Shown here: positions 1 through 10,000 of the stretch, piece after piece
How positions within the stretch are numbered: position 1 is the first letter of the stretch
Layout: each line of letters opens with the position of its first letter
Notes under the pieces: model-generated
Databases searched by the model: none
What the model was told of the DNA's origin: nothing
What the model saw: the letters and a program-made list of their open reading frames with translations, nothing else
Made by a program: the position numbers and the translations under genes
NCBI RefSeq assembly: GCF_031760065.1
Contig: NZ_CP134500.1
Coordinates: forward strand, 6,758,001-6,822,000
Source of the DNA: Streptomyces durocortorensis
GTDB lineage: Bacteria; Actinomycetota; Actinomycetes; Streptomycetales; Streptomycetaceae
Length of the DNA stretch: 64,000 bases
Direction of reading: 5' to 3'

Positions 1-347
1 ACCAGGATCTCCTCGAACCGGTCGCCGTCGCCGAGTGTGCGTTCGGCGATCCCGAACAGAGTCTCCTGCTCGCCGCCGTTCTCCTGTGCGGACTTGATCA
101 TGTAGTACTTCGTCACCTCGTCGGCCCGCAGCGCCAGGGAAGGGCGCATCCGCCCCGCCGCAAGCGCCGGAGAAGAGGCCAGAGCACGTACGGAAACCGG
201 AGCGGGTGCGGATGGGAGCGCCTGCGCGGGTGAGGGCAGTGCCAGCCAGGTGACGGCAGCCAGGCCGCACAGCGCCGTCACCCTCGCAGCCGTCCGCCGC
301 GACGCCGGCCGCCGTGCTTCGTTCGTTGTTCCCGGGGTGTCGCGCAT
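1..347 (-). CDS. Secreted LysM-like protein, C-terminus outside the window
   Basis: Partial gene read leftwards from an ATG at 347 behind a GGAGGAGG ribosome site. The first ~45 residues look like a Sec signal peptide: Arg-rich start, a hydrophobic core (LCGLAAVTWLAL), then a PSPAQA cleavage region. The mature part contains KYYMIKSAQENGGEQETLFG followed by IAERTLGDGDRFEEIL, which resembles the start of a LysM-type peptidoglycan-binding module as found in Streptomyces envelope proteins; that assignment is from memory. It diverges from the type VII cargo gene at 506, and a predicted ECF promoter (406-434, minus) lies 59 nt upstream of the start. Likely cell-wall associated. The rest of the protein is not visible. 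Confidence 0.7.
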   Translation of the reverse strand, partial: MRDTPGTTNEARRPASRRTAARVTALCGLAAVTWLALPSPAQALPSAPAPVSVRALASSPALAAGRMRPSLALRADEVTKYYMIKSAQENGGEQETLFGIAERTLGDGDRFEEIL

Positions 348-405
348 CCTTCTCGTCCTCCTCCGTACGGGGCCAGGTGACGCGCATCGCTGATGCGTCG
401 GCCGT

Positions 406-434
406 CACACGCGTGGCGCCGCGAGTCGGTTCAA
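406..434 (-). promoter_or_regulatory. Predicted ECF sigma promoter for the LysM-like gene
   Basis: On the minus strand TTGAACCG (434-427) is followed after 15 bases by CGTGTG (411-406). This is one of seven sites in the first 16 kb with identical spacing. It would start transcription near 399, about 50 nt before the ATG at 347. Confidence 0.7.
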
Positions 435-438
435 CGAG

Positions 439-467
439 CTGAACCGAATCGTCGACCGCCCCGTTAG
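439..467 (+). promoter_or_regulatory. Predicted ECF sigma promoter for the type VII cargo gene
   Basis: CTGAACCG is followed after 15 bases by CGTTAG. It lies back to back with the minus-strand site at 406-434, so one short region serves both divergent genes. The expected transcript start is near 474, about 30 nt before the ATG at 506. Confidence 0.65.
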
Positions 468-505
468 GGGGTGCCGAACGGGCGTGTAGCCGAGAGGAGT
501 TGGAC

Positions 506-3500
506 ATGGCGCGTCGGCACACCACGGGCTGGGAGGTGCTCGGGTTCGGTGAGGACCCGACCCCCGGGAACCCGGAGGCGATCAGAACGCTGGCCAGGAC
601 CTATCAGGAACTGGGCGACGGAGCGGGCGAGGCGGTCGACCTGCTGCGCGCGGACGGGGCGCTGCGCCGGGGCAAGGGCCAGGCGATGGACGCGCTGAGG
701 ACGAGGATCACGCGGGACCTCCCGGGGCTCCTGGAGAAGACCCGCGACTCCTTTCGTACGGCGGCGGGCGCCTACGACGAGTACGCGAACACGTTGACCG
801 GCGCCCAGGATCTGCTGGACCGGGCCATCGACCAGGGCCAGGAGGTCGCCGCCACCGCGAAGGCGGTGGTCCCTCCGCTGGCGGCTGACGCCACCCCGGA
901 GCAGGCCGAGACCCACCAGACTCAGCAGGGCGAGGTGAATGCCGCGAAGGAGGCGCTGTCGGCCGCCGAGGACCTCGGCCGCGCGGCACAGCGGATGCGT
1001 GAGGACGGGTCCGCCAAGGCCACGATCATCCTCGATGAGGCCGCCGAACAGGCCATCCCCGCACGGGACTTCGTCAAGCAGTTCGGTGACTTCCTCGCGG
1101 ACAACCCGGTGGTGGAGATCATCGCCGGTGTCATCATCGGCATCGTCGCCGTGTTCTTCCCGGTCGTGGGTCTCATCCTCGGCGCGATCCTGTTCGCCGT
1201 GTCGGTGATCCGGATGGTGTCGCAGGGCAAGATCGACGCCGGTGAGATCATCATCGGTCTGCTGACCCTCGTGCCCGGCGGAGTCCTGCTCGGCGGCCTC
1301 GGGAAGCTCGTCGGCGCCGCGGGCAAGCTGGCGAAGTTCGCGCCGTTCCTGGCCAAGGTCGGCAAGGGCGTCGGAACGGCCTCCGGCGCGGTCACGGCCG
1401 CACTGAAGAGCTCGACGTTCATCCGCAAGACCATCGACCCGCTGGCCAAGGGGCTCGTGGGCCTCAAGACGTCCCCCGGTCTGGCGCTCGGCGCCAAGTT
1501 CGCGATCGACGTGACCACCGAGTTCTCCCTCGGCTTCCTGGCGAGCGGACTCACCGCACTGATCGACGGGAAGAAGTTCGACGTCGCCTCGGCCGCCACG
1601 GGCGCCGCGCTCGGCGCCGGCACGGCCGGTGCCCTCACGCTGTTCGGCGGGACGAAGTTCGCCACCAGCATCAAGGACGCCTTCACCACCAAGGGCAAGT
1701 TCAAGAGCAACATCGACAAGGCGTTCTCCGTCAACAGCCTCGGTGTCGTCGACGGCCAGTTCAAACCCGTCAACGTCCTGTTCTCCGAGACCAAGGGCGC
1801 GCAGAAGACCGGCTTCCACGGCATCAACGGCACGACCAAGTCGGACCCCACCACGGGCGAGGTCAAGACGAAGGTCACGACCCCGGACGGCGCGAAGACC
1901 GAGTCGAAGATCACCCCGCCCGGCCCCAAAGCCGACCAGGTGCAGGCCCCCGACGAGCTGCCCTTCGGAGTCCCGCCGCCGCAGACCTCGACGACCACCA
2001 CGACACCCGACGGGTTCACCTCGACGACCGAGGACGGCACGAACACCATCAAGAGCCCGGCCGGCGACGTCATCACCTCCAACGGCACCACGACGACGAT
2101 CACCACCCCGATCCAGGGCCCGACCGTGAAGGAGAAGATCACCGGCGGGCTCGGCGGCGAGTTCGCGCCCGCGCCGTCGGAGAAGCCCGCGCTCTCCACG
2201 GAGCTGGGCCCGAACGGCGGCTTCACGACCTCCGGACCGTTCGGCGCGGTCGACCGGGCGCCCGACGGCACGACGACGTTCAGCTCGCCCGGCGGCGACG
2301 GCGGGGGCCCCACACCGGAGTTCACCGTCAACAACAACACGGTCTCCAACCCGGCCGGTCTCACCGTGACCGACAACGGCGCTTCCGTGGCGGTGGAGGG
2401 CGGCGGGCTCGGCGCGGACAACCAGAACGGTGTCAACTCGGTGTTCAACGGCCCCCCGGCGGGCCAGCCGGTGGTGACCCACAACCCTGCCGACGGAAAC
2501 GTCGACATCACCTTCGGAAACACGACGCTCAACGGCAACACGGGGAATCCGGGCGGCGGATTCGCCCTGCCCGACGGCACGCAGGCCACCGTAGGCACCA
2601 ACGGCAACGTGAGTGTCGTCAACGGTGACGGCGGCGGCCAGAAGGCCGATGTGCCCCCGAACGGCGCGGGCGGCCCGGTCACCTTCACCGACACCAACGT
2701 GGTCACCGGCATCACACCGGGCGGCGGTGCCACCATCACCACACCGGGCGGCCCCACCACCACGCTCGACCCCACGGGGTTCACGGTCACCACCGGCGGC
2801 CCCACCCCCGAAACAGTGCAGTTCAACGGTCCCGGCCACTCGCTCGACGTGACGCCGCCGGGCGGTCAGCCGCCGGTCTCGGTCGGCCCGGACGGCGGCA
2901 TCACCACCGGCAACATCACCACCGACGGCGGTGGCGGCGGCACGGCCACCGGCGGCGGGGGGAACGTGCAGTTCTCGCCCACCGACATCAAGCTCAGCAC
3001 GCCCGACGGCGGTACGGTCACCGTCAACCCCCAGGGCCAGATCGACGTGAACCCCTCCGGCACTCAGCCGCCGGTCACGGTCAACCCGAACGGGGACATC
3101 GCCGTGGGCCCGCACGGTGTGGCCCCGGTCACGTTCACCGGCCCCGACGGTACCGCCGTCTCCGCCAAGCCCGCCGGCGGACTCGACGTGACGCCGCCGG
3201 GCGGCCAGCCACCGGTCTCGGTCGGCGCGGACGGCGGCATCACCGTCCAGGGGATCACCACGGACGGCAACGGCGGTGGTACGGCCACGGGCCCCGGCGG
3301 CAAGGTCGCCTTCTCGCCGTTCGACATCACGTTCAGCGCCCCGGACGGAACGGCATTCACCATCAGTCCCAGCGGAAAGTTCCACGTCGGCGGGGTCAGC
3401 CACGGCGCGGACGGTGTCACCATCGGCGGCTCGACCACGGTCAACAACGACGGCTCGGCGAGCATCGCGCACGGCGGCCAGGAGATCAGCGTTGCCGCAG

Positions 3501-6500
3501 ACGGGACCATTACGGCCAACGACGCGCAGGGCAACCCGGTCCCGCCCGCCGTGCCGCAGCCGACCCCCGGACATCCGGTGAACGCGGGCAACACCACCAT
3601 CTCCGTGGACAGCGCCGGCGGCCACTCGGTCACCGTCCACGGCTCGAACGGCGTCACCGTGACGGTCAGCAGCGGCGGCACCACGACCGTCGGCAACGGT
3701 CCGATCCAGGCGAGTCACGGTCCGCTGGGGATCAGCGGCAGTGTGGGCACCGTCAACCCGGTCCAGGTCGGCCAGGGGCCGAACGGGGTCACCACCGTCC
3801 ACCAGAACGGTACGTCGGTGAGTACGGGCGGGAAGGGGCCGACCACGGTCGGACCGCAGGGCGGCCCCGCCTCGGTCACCGTCCATCCGCCGTCGAACGG
3901 CGGCCCCGCCCAGGTCACCACCGTCGACGGCAGCACCACCAGCGTCCACGGCGACGGATCCGTCACCAAGTCCGCACCCGCGGCAGCGGGCACCCAGACA
4001 GTCGACACGGGGGGTCCGAACCCCACCACGGTCACGGTCGGGGCCAACGGCGCCACGACTGTCGGCAACGGTCCGATCCAGGCGGGTCACGGTCCGCTGG
4101 GGATCAGCGGCAGTGTGGGCACCGTCAACCCGGTCCAGGTCGGCCAGGGGTCGAACGGGGTCACCACCGTCCACCAGAACGGTACGTCGGTGAGTACGGG
4201 CGGGAACGGGCCGACCACGGTCGGACCGCAGGGCGGCCCCGCCTCGGTCACCGTCCATCCGGCCGCCGGAGGCAACCCGACACAGGTCACCACGTCCGGC
4301 GGCAGCACCAGCACGCTGACCGGGAACGGCGCCCAGACGGACGTCAACGGCGCCAACACCGCGAACAGCACGCTCAACAACGACGGCACCATCACCAACC
4401 ACGCACCGGCGGGCCCCAACAGCACCGTCACCACCGGTGCGAACGGCACCACCGCGGCCGACAACAACGGCGCCTTCAGCGTGGACGGCACCGGCACCGT
4501 CACCAGCGGCCCGGTCACCATCACGGCCGGCACCGACGCCGCCAACCAACCGGTGGCCACGTTCACCGACACCTCGGCCGGCGGCGCGCAAGCCGATCTC
4601 GGTGCCAACGGGATCAGCACCCAGGGCGTCACGACCACGGTCGGCCCGGGCGGCGACGTCACCATCACCCACCAGCAGGCACCCGGCGGCCCACCCACGA
4701 CCGTCACCTCGGGCGCCGACGGCACGATCACCGCACAGACCCCCGACGGGTCCGAGGCGAAGGTGCCGCCGCGCCCCGCCCCCGCAGGTGGCGGCCCCCT
4801 GCCCGCGCCTGCCCCCAGCACGATCACCAACACGAGTGGTGCCACCGCCTCGACGGACGGACAGACCACCACCTTGAGCAATGACGGGTTCACCACCACC
4901 ATCGGCAACGACGGCACCGGTCCGGCCACGACGAGTGTCCACCACGACTCCGGCGTCGGCCACACCGTCGACAACAACGGCCAGGCCACGGTCGGCAACT
5001 CGCCGAGCGGCGCCGACATCACCGGCACCCCCACCCAGGTGACGGTCAACACCCCGCAGCAGGAGGGCTGGGGCCTGTTCGGGTCACCGGAGATGACCGG
5101 TGGCCAGAACACCCTGTCCAACGGCCCGGACGGCCCCACGATCACCACCCACGGCGCCGACCCGGTCCACGAGCCCGGCAGCACCGTGGTGCACGGCCCG
5201 AACGGGGGCGGAGGACCAGACGGAGAGTTCTCCGTCACCTACGGACCGGCCACCGGAAGCTTCGCACCCGGCGGCGTCACCGGCCTCGGCCCCTCCGGCA
5301 CCCACGTCGACCCGGTCACCAACCTTCCGATCGACACGGCGGGCAACCCGATCGGCGGCGGCCCCGGCATCAGCACGGTCACCGGCGACGGCAACGGCGG
5401 GATCACCGTGCCCACCCCCGGCGGCGGCCCCGTCGTCCACCACGACGGCTTCTACGGCGGCAGCACCGGCGTGGACACCAACAACACCACCCTCGGCAAG
5501 AGCCCCGGCGACGTGGAGAACGCCGGCACACCGGGCCAGAAGTCCGACATCCTGGACGGTCCGCACAACCCCTTCAACCATGGGCCCGGGCCGGGCCCCG
5601 AGACCTTCACGGTCGGCGGTTCCGGCGGCGGTCCCTCCGCGGACATCCCCGTCGGCGGCAAGGGAGCCTCCACCGTCCACGGCGGCTCGTTCGACGTGAA
5701 GGCCAACAGCGACGGCAGCTTCGACGTGTCCGTGCCCGGCAGCGACCAGCCCGGCGACCAGGTCACCGTCGGACCGGACGGCACTCTCACCGGGCGTGGC
5801 GTGGCTCAGCCGGCGCAGCCCGGAGCAGGGCAGGAAGGGCCCGCCGGACCCGCACAGATCACCTTCGGCAACGGCACCACGGTGACCGGCGGCGGCCCGG
5901 GCGCAGTCCCCGTCGTCACCTCCGCCAACGGTGGCGCCACCACCACCTTCGCCAACGGTGGCGCCACCACCACCGACCAGGCGGGCACCGTCACCATCAC
6001 GCAGAACCCGGACGGCAGCACCTCGTTCAGCAATACCGCGGGCGGAGAGAACACCACCTTCACCGTCACCAAGGACGGCGTCGAGGGCACCGTCACGACG
6101 ACCGACGCCAACGGCGCCCCGGTCACGTTCGACGTCAAGGTCGACAACAACGGCTCCGCGCAGGTGAAGGACGCCAACGGCAAGACCATCACCGAGATCG
6201 ACGCCAACGGCTCCTTCAACGAGCAGCACACGGCGATCCACGACTATCACGCCTACGCGGGCGGCCCCACCTCCGTCACCGATCTCCACGAATACGGCTA
6301 CGAGGCTCTCACCAGCATCCTCAAGGGCGTGGTCGGCCAGGCCGTCATCTTCGGCTACGAAGTGGGCGCCAAGGGTGCCGACGCACAGACCGCCGCGGAG
6401 AACGCGGGTATCAAACTCGGTTACGGCGTGGGCAATTCACTGGCCGGAAAGAAGATCGAGAACGACCACGGATTCAAGACCAAAGGTCCCGAGGTTCCGC

Positions 6501-6595
6501 TCTCCTCGGTGCCCACGAAAACGATCGGCGCCGTCAACTCCAACCAGGACACCGAATTGGCGAATCCCCCGGAAGAAGCCCCCATCAAAGGCTGA
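506..6595 (+). CDS. Putative type VII-secreted giant repeat protein (2029 aa)
   Basis: The ATG at 506 is chosen over an in-frame TTG at 500 because GAGAGGAG (492-499) is correctly spaced only for the ATG. Residues 1-~130 are helical (TTGWEVLGFGEDPTPGNPEA, then ELGDGAGEAVDLLR) and resemble the N-terminal domain of Streptomyces proteins annotated 'putative T7SS-secreted'. Residues ~200-235 are strongly hydrophobic (IIAGVIIGIVAVFFPVVGLI), with further Gly-rich hydrophobic stretches to ~400. From ~490 to ~1880 the chain is Gly/Thr/Asn/Pro-rich, with short beta-like repeats (TPPGGQPPVSVG, DVTPPGG, VTVHP) and one near-identical 67-aa duplication. A distinct ~120-aa C-terminal tail lacks repeats. 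WXG100 and EssC-like genes follow directly. No toxin domain is recognisable; a surface or secreted structural role is an inference. Confidence 0.75.
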   Translation: MARRHTTGWEVLGFGEDPTPGNPEAIRTLARTYQELGDGAGEAVDLLRADGALRRGKGQAMDALRTRITRDLPGLLEKTRDSFRTAAGAYDEYANTLTGAQDLLDRAIDQGQEVAATAKAVVPPLAADATPEQAETHQTQQGEVNAAKEALSAAEDLGRAAQRMREDGSAKATIILDEAAEQAIPARDFVKQFGDFLADNPVVEIIAGVIIGIVAVFFPVVGLILGAILFAVSVIRMVSQGKIDAGEIIIGLLTLVPGGVLLGGLGKLVGAAGKLAKFAPFLAKVGKGVGTASGAVTAALKSSTFIRKTIDPLAKGLVGLKTSPGLALGAKFAIDVTTEFSLGFLASGLTALIDGKKFDVASAATGAALGAGTAGALTLFGGTKFATSIKDAFTTKGKFKSNIDKAFSVNSLGVVDGQFKPVNVLFSETKGAQKTGFHGINGTTKSDPTTGEVKTKVTTPDGAKTESKITPPGPKADQVQAPDELPFGVPPPQTSTTTTTPDGFTSTTEDGTNTIKSPAGDVITSNGTTTTITTPIQGPTVKEKITGGLGGEFAPAPSEKPALSTELGPNGGFTTSGPFGAVDRAPDGTTTFSSPGGDGGGPTPEFTVNNNTVSNPAGLTVTDNGASVAVEGGGLGADNQNGVNSVFNGPPAGQPVVTHNPADGNVDITFGNTTLNGNTGNPGGGFALPDGTQATVGTNGNVSVVNGDGGGQKADVPPNGAGGPVTFTDTNVVTGITPGGGATITTPGGPTTTLDPTGFTVTTGGPTPETVQFNGPGHSLDVTPPGGQPPVSVGPDGGITTGNITTDGGGGGTATGGGGNVQFSPTDIKLSTPDGGTVTVNPQGQIDVNPSGTQPPVTVNPNGDIAVGPHGVAPVTFTGPDGTAVSAKPAGGLDVTPPGGQPPVSVGADGGITVQGITTDGNGGGTATGPGGKVAFSPFDITFSAPDGTAFTISPSGKFHVGGVSHGADGVTIGGSTTVNNDGSASIAHGGQEISVAADGTITANDAQGNPVPPAVPQPTPGHPVNAGNTTISVDSAGGHSVTVHGSNGVTVTVSSGGTTTVGNGPIQASHGPLGISGSVGTVNPVQVGQGPNGVTTVHQNGTSVSTGGKGPTTVGPQGGPASVTVHPPSNGGPAQVTTVDGSTTSVHGDGSVTKSAPAAAGTQTVDTGGPNPTTVTVGANGATTVGNGPIQAGHGPLGISGSVGTVNPVQVGQGSNGVTTVHQNGTSVSTGGNGPTTVGPQGGPASVTVHPAAGGNPTQVTTSGGSTSTLTGNGAQTDVNGANTANSTLNNDGTITNHAPAGPNSTVTTGANGTTAADNNGAFSVDGTGTVTSGPVTITAGTDAANQPVATFTDTSAGGAQADLGANGISTQGVTTTVGPGGDVTITHQQAPGGPPTTVTSGADGTITAQTPDGSEAKVPPRPAPAGGGPLPAPAPSTITNTSGATASTDGQTTTLSNDGFTTTIGNDGTGPATTSVHHDSGVGHTVDNNGQATVGNSPSGADITGTPTQVTVNTPQQEGWGLFGSPEMTGGQNTLSNGPDGPTITTHGADPVHEPGSTVVHGPNGGGGPDGEFSVTYGPATGSFAPGGVTGLGPSGTHVDPVTNLPIDTAGNPIGGGPGISTVTGDGNGGITVPTPGGGPVVHHDGFYGGSTGVDTNNTTLGKSPGDVENAGTPGQKSDILDGPHNPFNHGPGPGPETFTVGGSGGGPSADIPVGGKGASTVHGGSFDVKANSDGSFDVSVPGSDQPGDQVTVGPDGTLTGRGVAQPAQPGAGQEGPAGPAQITFGNGTTVTGGGPGAVPVVTSANGGATTTFANGGATTTDQAGTVTITQNPDGSTSFSNTAGGENTTFTVTKDGVEGTVTTTDANGAPVTFDVKVDNNGSAQVKDANGKTITEIDANGSFNEQHTAIHDYHAYAGGPTSVTDLHEYGYEALTSILKGVVGQAVIFGYEVGAKGADAQTAAENAGIKLGYGVGNSLAGKKIENDHGFKTKGPEVPLSSVPTKTIGAVNSNQDTELANPPEEAPIKG
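2841..3400 (+). repeat. Diverged intragenic repeat
   Basis: Two diverged copies of a ~110-residue unit, each starting with LDVTPPGGQPPVSVG (about 2845 and 3181) and continuing through GGIT...ITTDG...GTATG to FSP.DI. They show that the Gly/Thr region of the 2029-aa protein grew by segmental duplication. Confidence 0.7.
3689..3889 (+). repeat. 201-bp intragenic direct repeat, copy 1
   Basis: This copy matches 4061-4261 at 198 of 201 positions, with no gaps and an offset of 372 bp. It encodes GNGPIQ...GPLGISGSVGTVNPVQ...PASVTVHP. Confidence 0.9.
4061..4261 (+). repeat. 201-bp intragenic direct repeat, copy 2
   Basis: Second copy of the 3689-3889 unit. The three differences change Ser to Gly, Pro to Ser and Lys to Asn; there is no synonymous difference. 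Confidence 0.9.
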
Positions 6596-6620
6596 ACCGC
6601 ATGCCCGAACCGCTCGTGTG
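6592..6620 (+). promoter_or_regulatory. Predicted ECF sigma promoter for the WXG100-EssC-like operon
   Basis: CTGAACCG overlaps the stop codon of the giant gene and is followed after 15 bases by CGTGTG. The expected start is near 6627, leaving a leader of about 65 nt before the ATG at 6693. It would let the WXG100 and ATPase genes be transcribed apart from the 6-kb gene upstream. Confidence 0.7.
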
Positions 6621-6692
6621 TAGGGCGCGGGTCGACGAACGGCCCATCGAAAGACAACCCGCCCAGCCGACGTGGAAACAGGAGACCTCCCG

Positions 6693-6989
6693 ATGGCCGA
6701 TTACATCGTCAACGACGAGAAGACCAGCGCCGCCGCCTCGCAGACCATGAACGAGTACGAGATCGCGGTCGCCCAGCTCAACAAGATCAAGGCCGATCTG
6801 GACGCCCTCACCGCCGACGGCTACAACACCCCGTCGGCGAGGAACGACTTCCAGCCCTTCGTGCAGGAGTACATGGACAACTACGGCAAGGTCACCGAGG
6901 GCCTCACCGGCATCTCCGAGTACGTCAAGAAGTACGGCGAGGGCATGACCCAGTTCGACTCCGAGATGGGCGCCAGCCTCCGCAAGTGA
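6693..6989 (+). CDS. WXG100 (ESAT-6-like) small secretion substrate, 98 aa
   Basis: The ATG at 6693 sits 7 nt after GGAGA; an in-frame ATG at 6672 lacks a good ribosome site. The size (98 aa), the two predicted amphipathic helices and the position beside an EssC-like ATPase fit the WXG100 family. The canonical W-x-G turn is replaced by a DGYNTP turn (about residue 40). The C-terminus (FDSEMGASLRK) is shared with the second small protein at 12394-12726 (FDSQMGSSLKE), so the two may pair as CFP-10/ESAT-6 do. It is probably exported by the type VII machine and serves as partner or adaptor for the large cargo; the partner role is inferred. Confidence 0.8.
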   Translation: MADYIVNDEKTSAAASQTMNEYEIAVAQLNKIKADLDALTADGYNTPSARNDFQPFVQEYMDNYGKVTEGLTGISEYVKKYGEGMTQFDSEMGASLRK

Positions 6990-7081
6990 TCCGACCGGGC
7001 GGCCGGCCGGGCAGAGCCCCTCCACGGCCCGGCCGGCACGTCCGCACCCCTGGCGACCCCCGTGCCCAAGGAGCACTGACG

Positions 7082-10000
7082 ATGCGTCTGACCGTCACCG
7101 CCGTCGACCCGGAACAGGGCCAGACCGCGGACATCATGATCGAGGCCGACCCCGAGGCCCCCGCGGGCGAACTCGCCGAGCAACTGTACCGACGGCTGCG
7201 CGGCGGCTCCCCGGACACACCGCCCGTCCTCTACCACGGTGCGACCCCGCTGCCCGCCGACCAGCCGATGGCGGCCGCTGCCCTGCGCTCCGGCAGCCTG
7301 CTGTCCCTGGACGCTCCCGCACCCGAGGCGGGCCCCGAGCCGGACGGCGTCGTGGAACTGCGCGGCGTCGGCGGCGCCGACGCCGGAGTGGTGTTCCGGC
7401 TGTCGCCCGGTGACTACGAAATCGGATCGGCCGCTTCCTGCCGCATCCAGCTCCGCGCCGAAGGACTCGCGAAGACCGCGGCCCGCCTGAAGGTGCACGC
7501 CGACGGCACCGCCACCGTACGCGCGGCCGACCAGGACGGCGTCGCCCGGGACGGCACCGAGGCGCGGGACTGGACGCCATGGCCGCTCGGCGGCGTCCTC
7601 ACCGTCGGCCCGGTCCTGCTCGAACTGTCCGCGCCCTCCGTGCCCGACGCCGCCCTCCAGCCCTCCGACGACGGCGTGGGACTCGACTACAACCGGCCGC
7701 CCCGGCTGCTGCCCCCACCCGTGAACAACCGCTTCCAGCTCCCCGTACCGCCCGGCAAACCTGCCCGCAACAAGCTCCAGCTCGTGCTGATCTTCGCGCC
7801 GCTGATGCTGGCCGGCGTCTCGTTCCTCTTCTTCAACAACCCCAGGTTCCTGATCTTCGGCGTCCTCTCCCCGGTTGTCGCCCTCATCTCCCAGTTCTCC
7901 AACAAACGTCGTGGAAAGGAGAGTTACGAGGACCAGCTCAAGGAGTACGAGGAGAAGAAGGCCGTTCTGGAACAGGACGTGGACGAGGCGGTGCTCGCCG
8001 AACAGCACGCCCGCCGCCTCGCCGCCCCGGACCCGGCCTCGACCCTGCTGATCGCCACCGGCCCGCGGCAGCGGCTGTGGGAGCGCCGCTGGCGCGACGA
8101 CGACTTCCTGCTGATGCGTCTCGGCGTCGCCGACCGCCCCGCCTACGTGGAGCTCCAGGACCCCGCCGAGCCGGAACACCGCCGCCGGGTCGACCGCACC
8201 ACGCACGCCGTGCCCGTGACCGTGCCGCTGCGCTCCTCGGGCGTCATGGGCGTCGCCGGAGGCGCCGCCGCCGAGCCGCTGGTGCGCTGGCTGATCGCCC
8301 AGGCCGCCGTCCTGCACAGCCCCTCCGACCTGCGGATCTGCGTACTGTCCGGCACCGGCGGTGCGGAACGGTGGTCCTGGGTGCACTGGCTGCCGCACTG
8401 CGCTCCGCTCGGTGAGGACACCATCTCCCTGGTCGGTGCGAGCGCCGAGTCCGTGGGACGCCGCATCGCCGAGATCACCGCCGTGATCGCCGCCCGGCAG
8501 CAGGCCGGCGACCGGGCGCCGCGGGGCGGCGCCGTGGGCGAACCCGACCTCCTGGTCGTCCTCGACGGCGCCCGCAGGCTCCGCTCGCTGCCCGGCGTCA
8601 TCCAGATCCTCCGCGACGGACCGGCCGTCGGCGTGTACGCGCTCTGCGTGGACGACGAGGCCCGGCTCCTGCCCGAGGAGTGCCGCGCCGTAGCCCTGGC
8701 CGGGCCGAAGTGGCTGCGTGCCGAACACGACCACGCCGACCCCGTCGACGAGGTCCGCATGGACGCGCCCACCCGGTCGTGGTGCGTGGGCGTGGCCCGC
8801 GCGCTCGCGCCGATCCGCGACGTGGGCGACGACGCCGACGAGAACCTGCTGCCCGCGTCCGCCCGGCTCCTCGACGTGCTCGGCCTCGAACCGCCCACCC
8901 CCGACGCCGTCGCCGCCCGCTGGGTGATCACCGCCCGCAGCACCCGCGCCGTGATCGGCGAGGGTGTGGACGGCCCGTTCGCCGTCGACCTGGCCGCCGA
9001 CGGGCCGCACGGACTGATCGCCGGCACCACCGGCTCCGGCAAGTCCGAACTGCTCCAGTCCCTGGTGGCGAGCCTCGCCGTCGCCAACCGGCCCGACGAG
9101 CTGAACTTCGTCCTCGTCGACTACAAGGGCGGCAGCGCCTTCGCCGAGTGCGAGGACCTGCCGCACACCGTCGGCATGGTCACCGATCTGGACACCCATC
9201 TGGTGGGGCGGGCCCTGGTCTCCCTCGGCGCCGAGCTGAAGCGGCGCGAGCACATCCTCGCCCGGGCCGGAGCGAAGGACATCGACGACTACACCGACAA
9301 GCGCACCCGCAGCACCGACCTCGCCCCCATGCCCCGGCTCGTCCTCGTCATCGACGAGTTCGCCTCCATGGTGCGCGAACTTCCCGACTTCGTCTCCGGG
9401 CTCGTCAACATCGCCCAGCGGGGCCGCTCCCTCGGCATCCACCTGATCCTCGCCACCCAACGGCCCTCCGGAGCGGTCACCGCCGACATCCGTGCCAACA
9501 CCAACCTGCGGATCGCGCTGCGCACCACCGACACCGGCGAGAGCCGCGACATCATCGACGCCCCCGACTCCGGGCAGCTCTCCCCGCGCACTCCCGGCCG
9601 CGCACACGCCAGGCTCGGTCACGCGGCGCTGCTCCCCTTCCAGACCGGCCGGATCGGCGGCCGTCGCCCCGACGCCCCGGCCGCGGACGAGGACCGCCCG
9701 GCGCCGGTGCTCACCGAACTCCACTGGGAGGCGCTCGGCGCACCGATGCCGCGGCCGGACACCCAGGAGGACGCCTTCCAGCCGATCACCGACCTGTCGG
9801 TGCTGGTCGACGCGGTACGCGAGGCGGCCACCCGGCTCGCCGTGCCGCCGGCCCGGCGCCCCTGGCTGCCCCCCTTGCCCGACACCCTCGCCCTCACCGA
9901 CCTGCCCACGCCGCCCGAGGAGGGCGAGGCGCCGGAGGACGGCCGGCTCGCCCCGGTGGCATTCGGACTCATCGACGTACCGACCGAGCAGACACGGGAC

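Noticed and set aside
464..4963. 1499-codon open frame antisense to the giant repeat gene, and other long antisense frames there
   Set aside because: Their composition is Arg/Gly/Val/Asp low complexity expected from the complement of GC-biased codons. They lack ribosome sites, and the sense frame has a start signal and recognisable domains.
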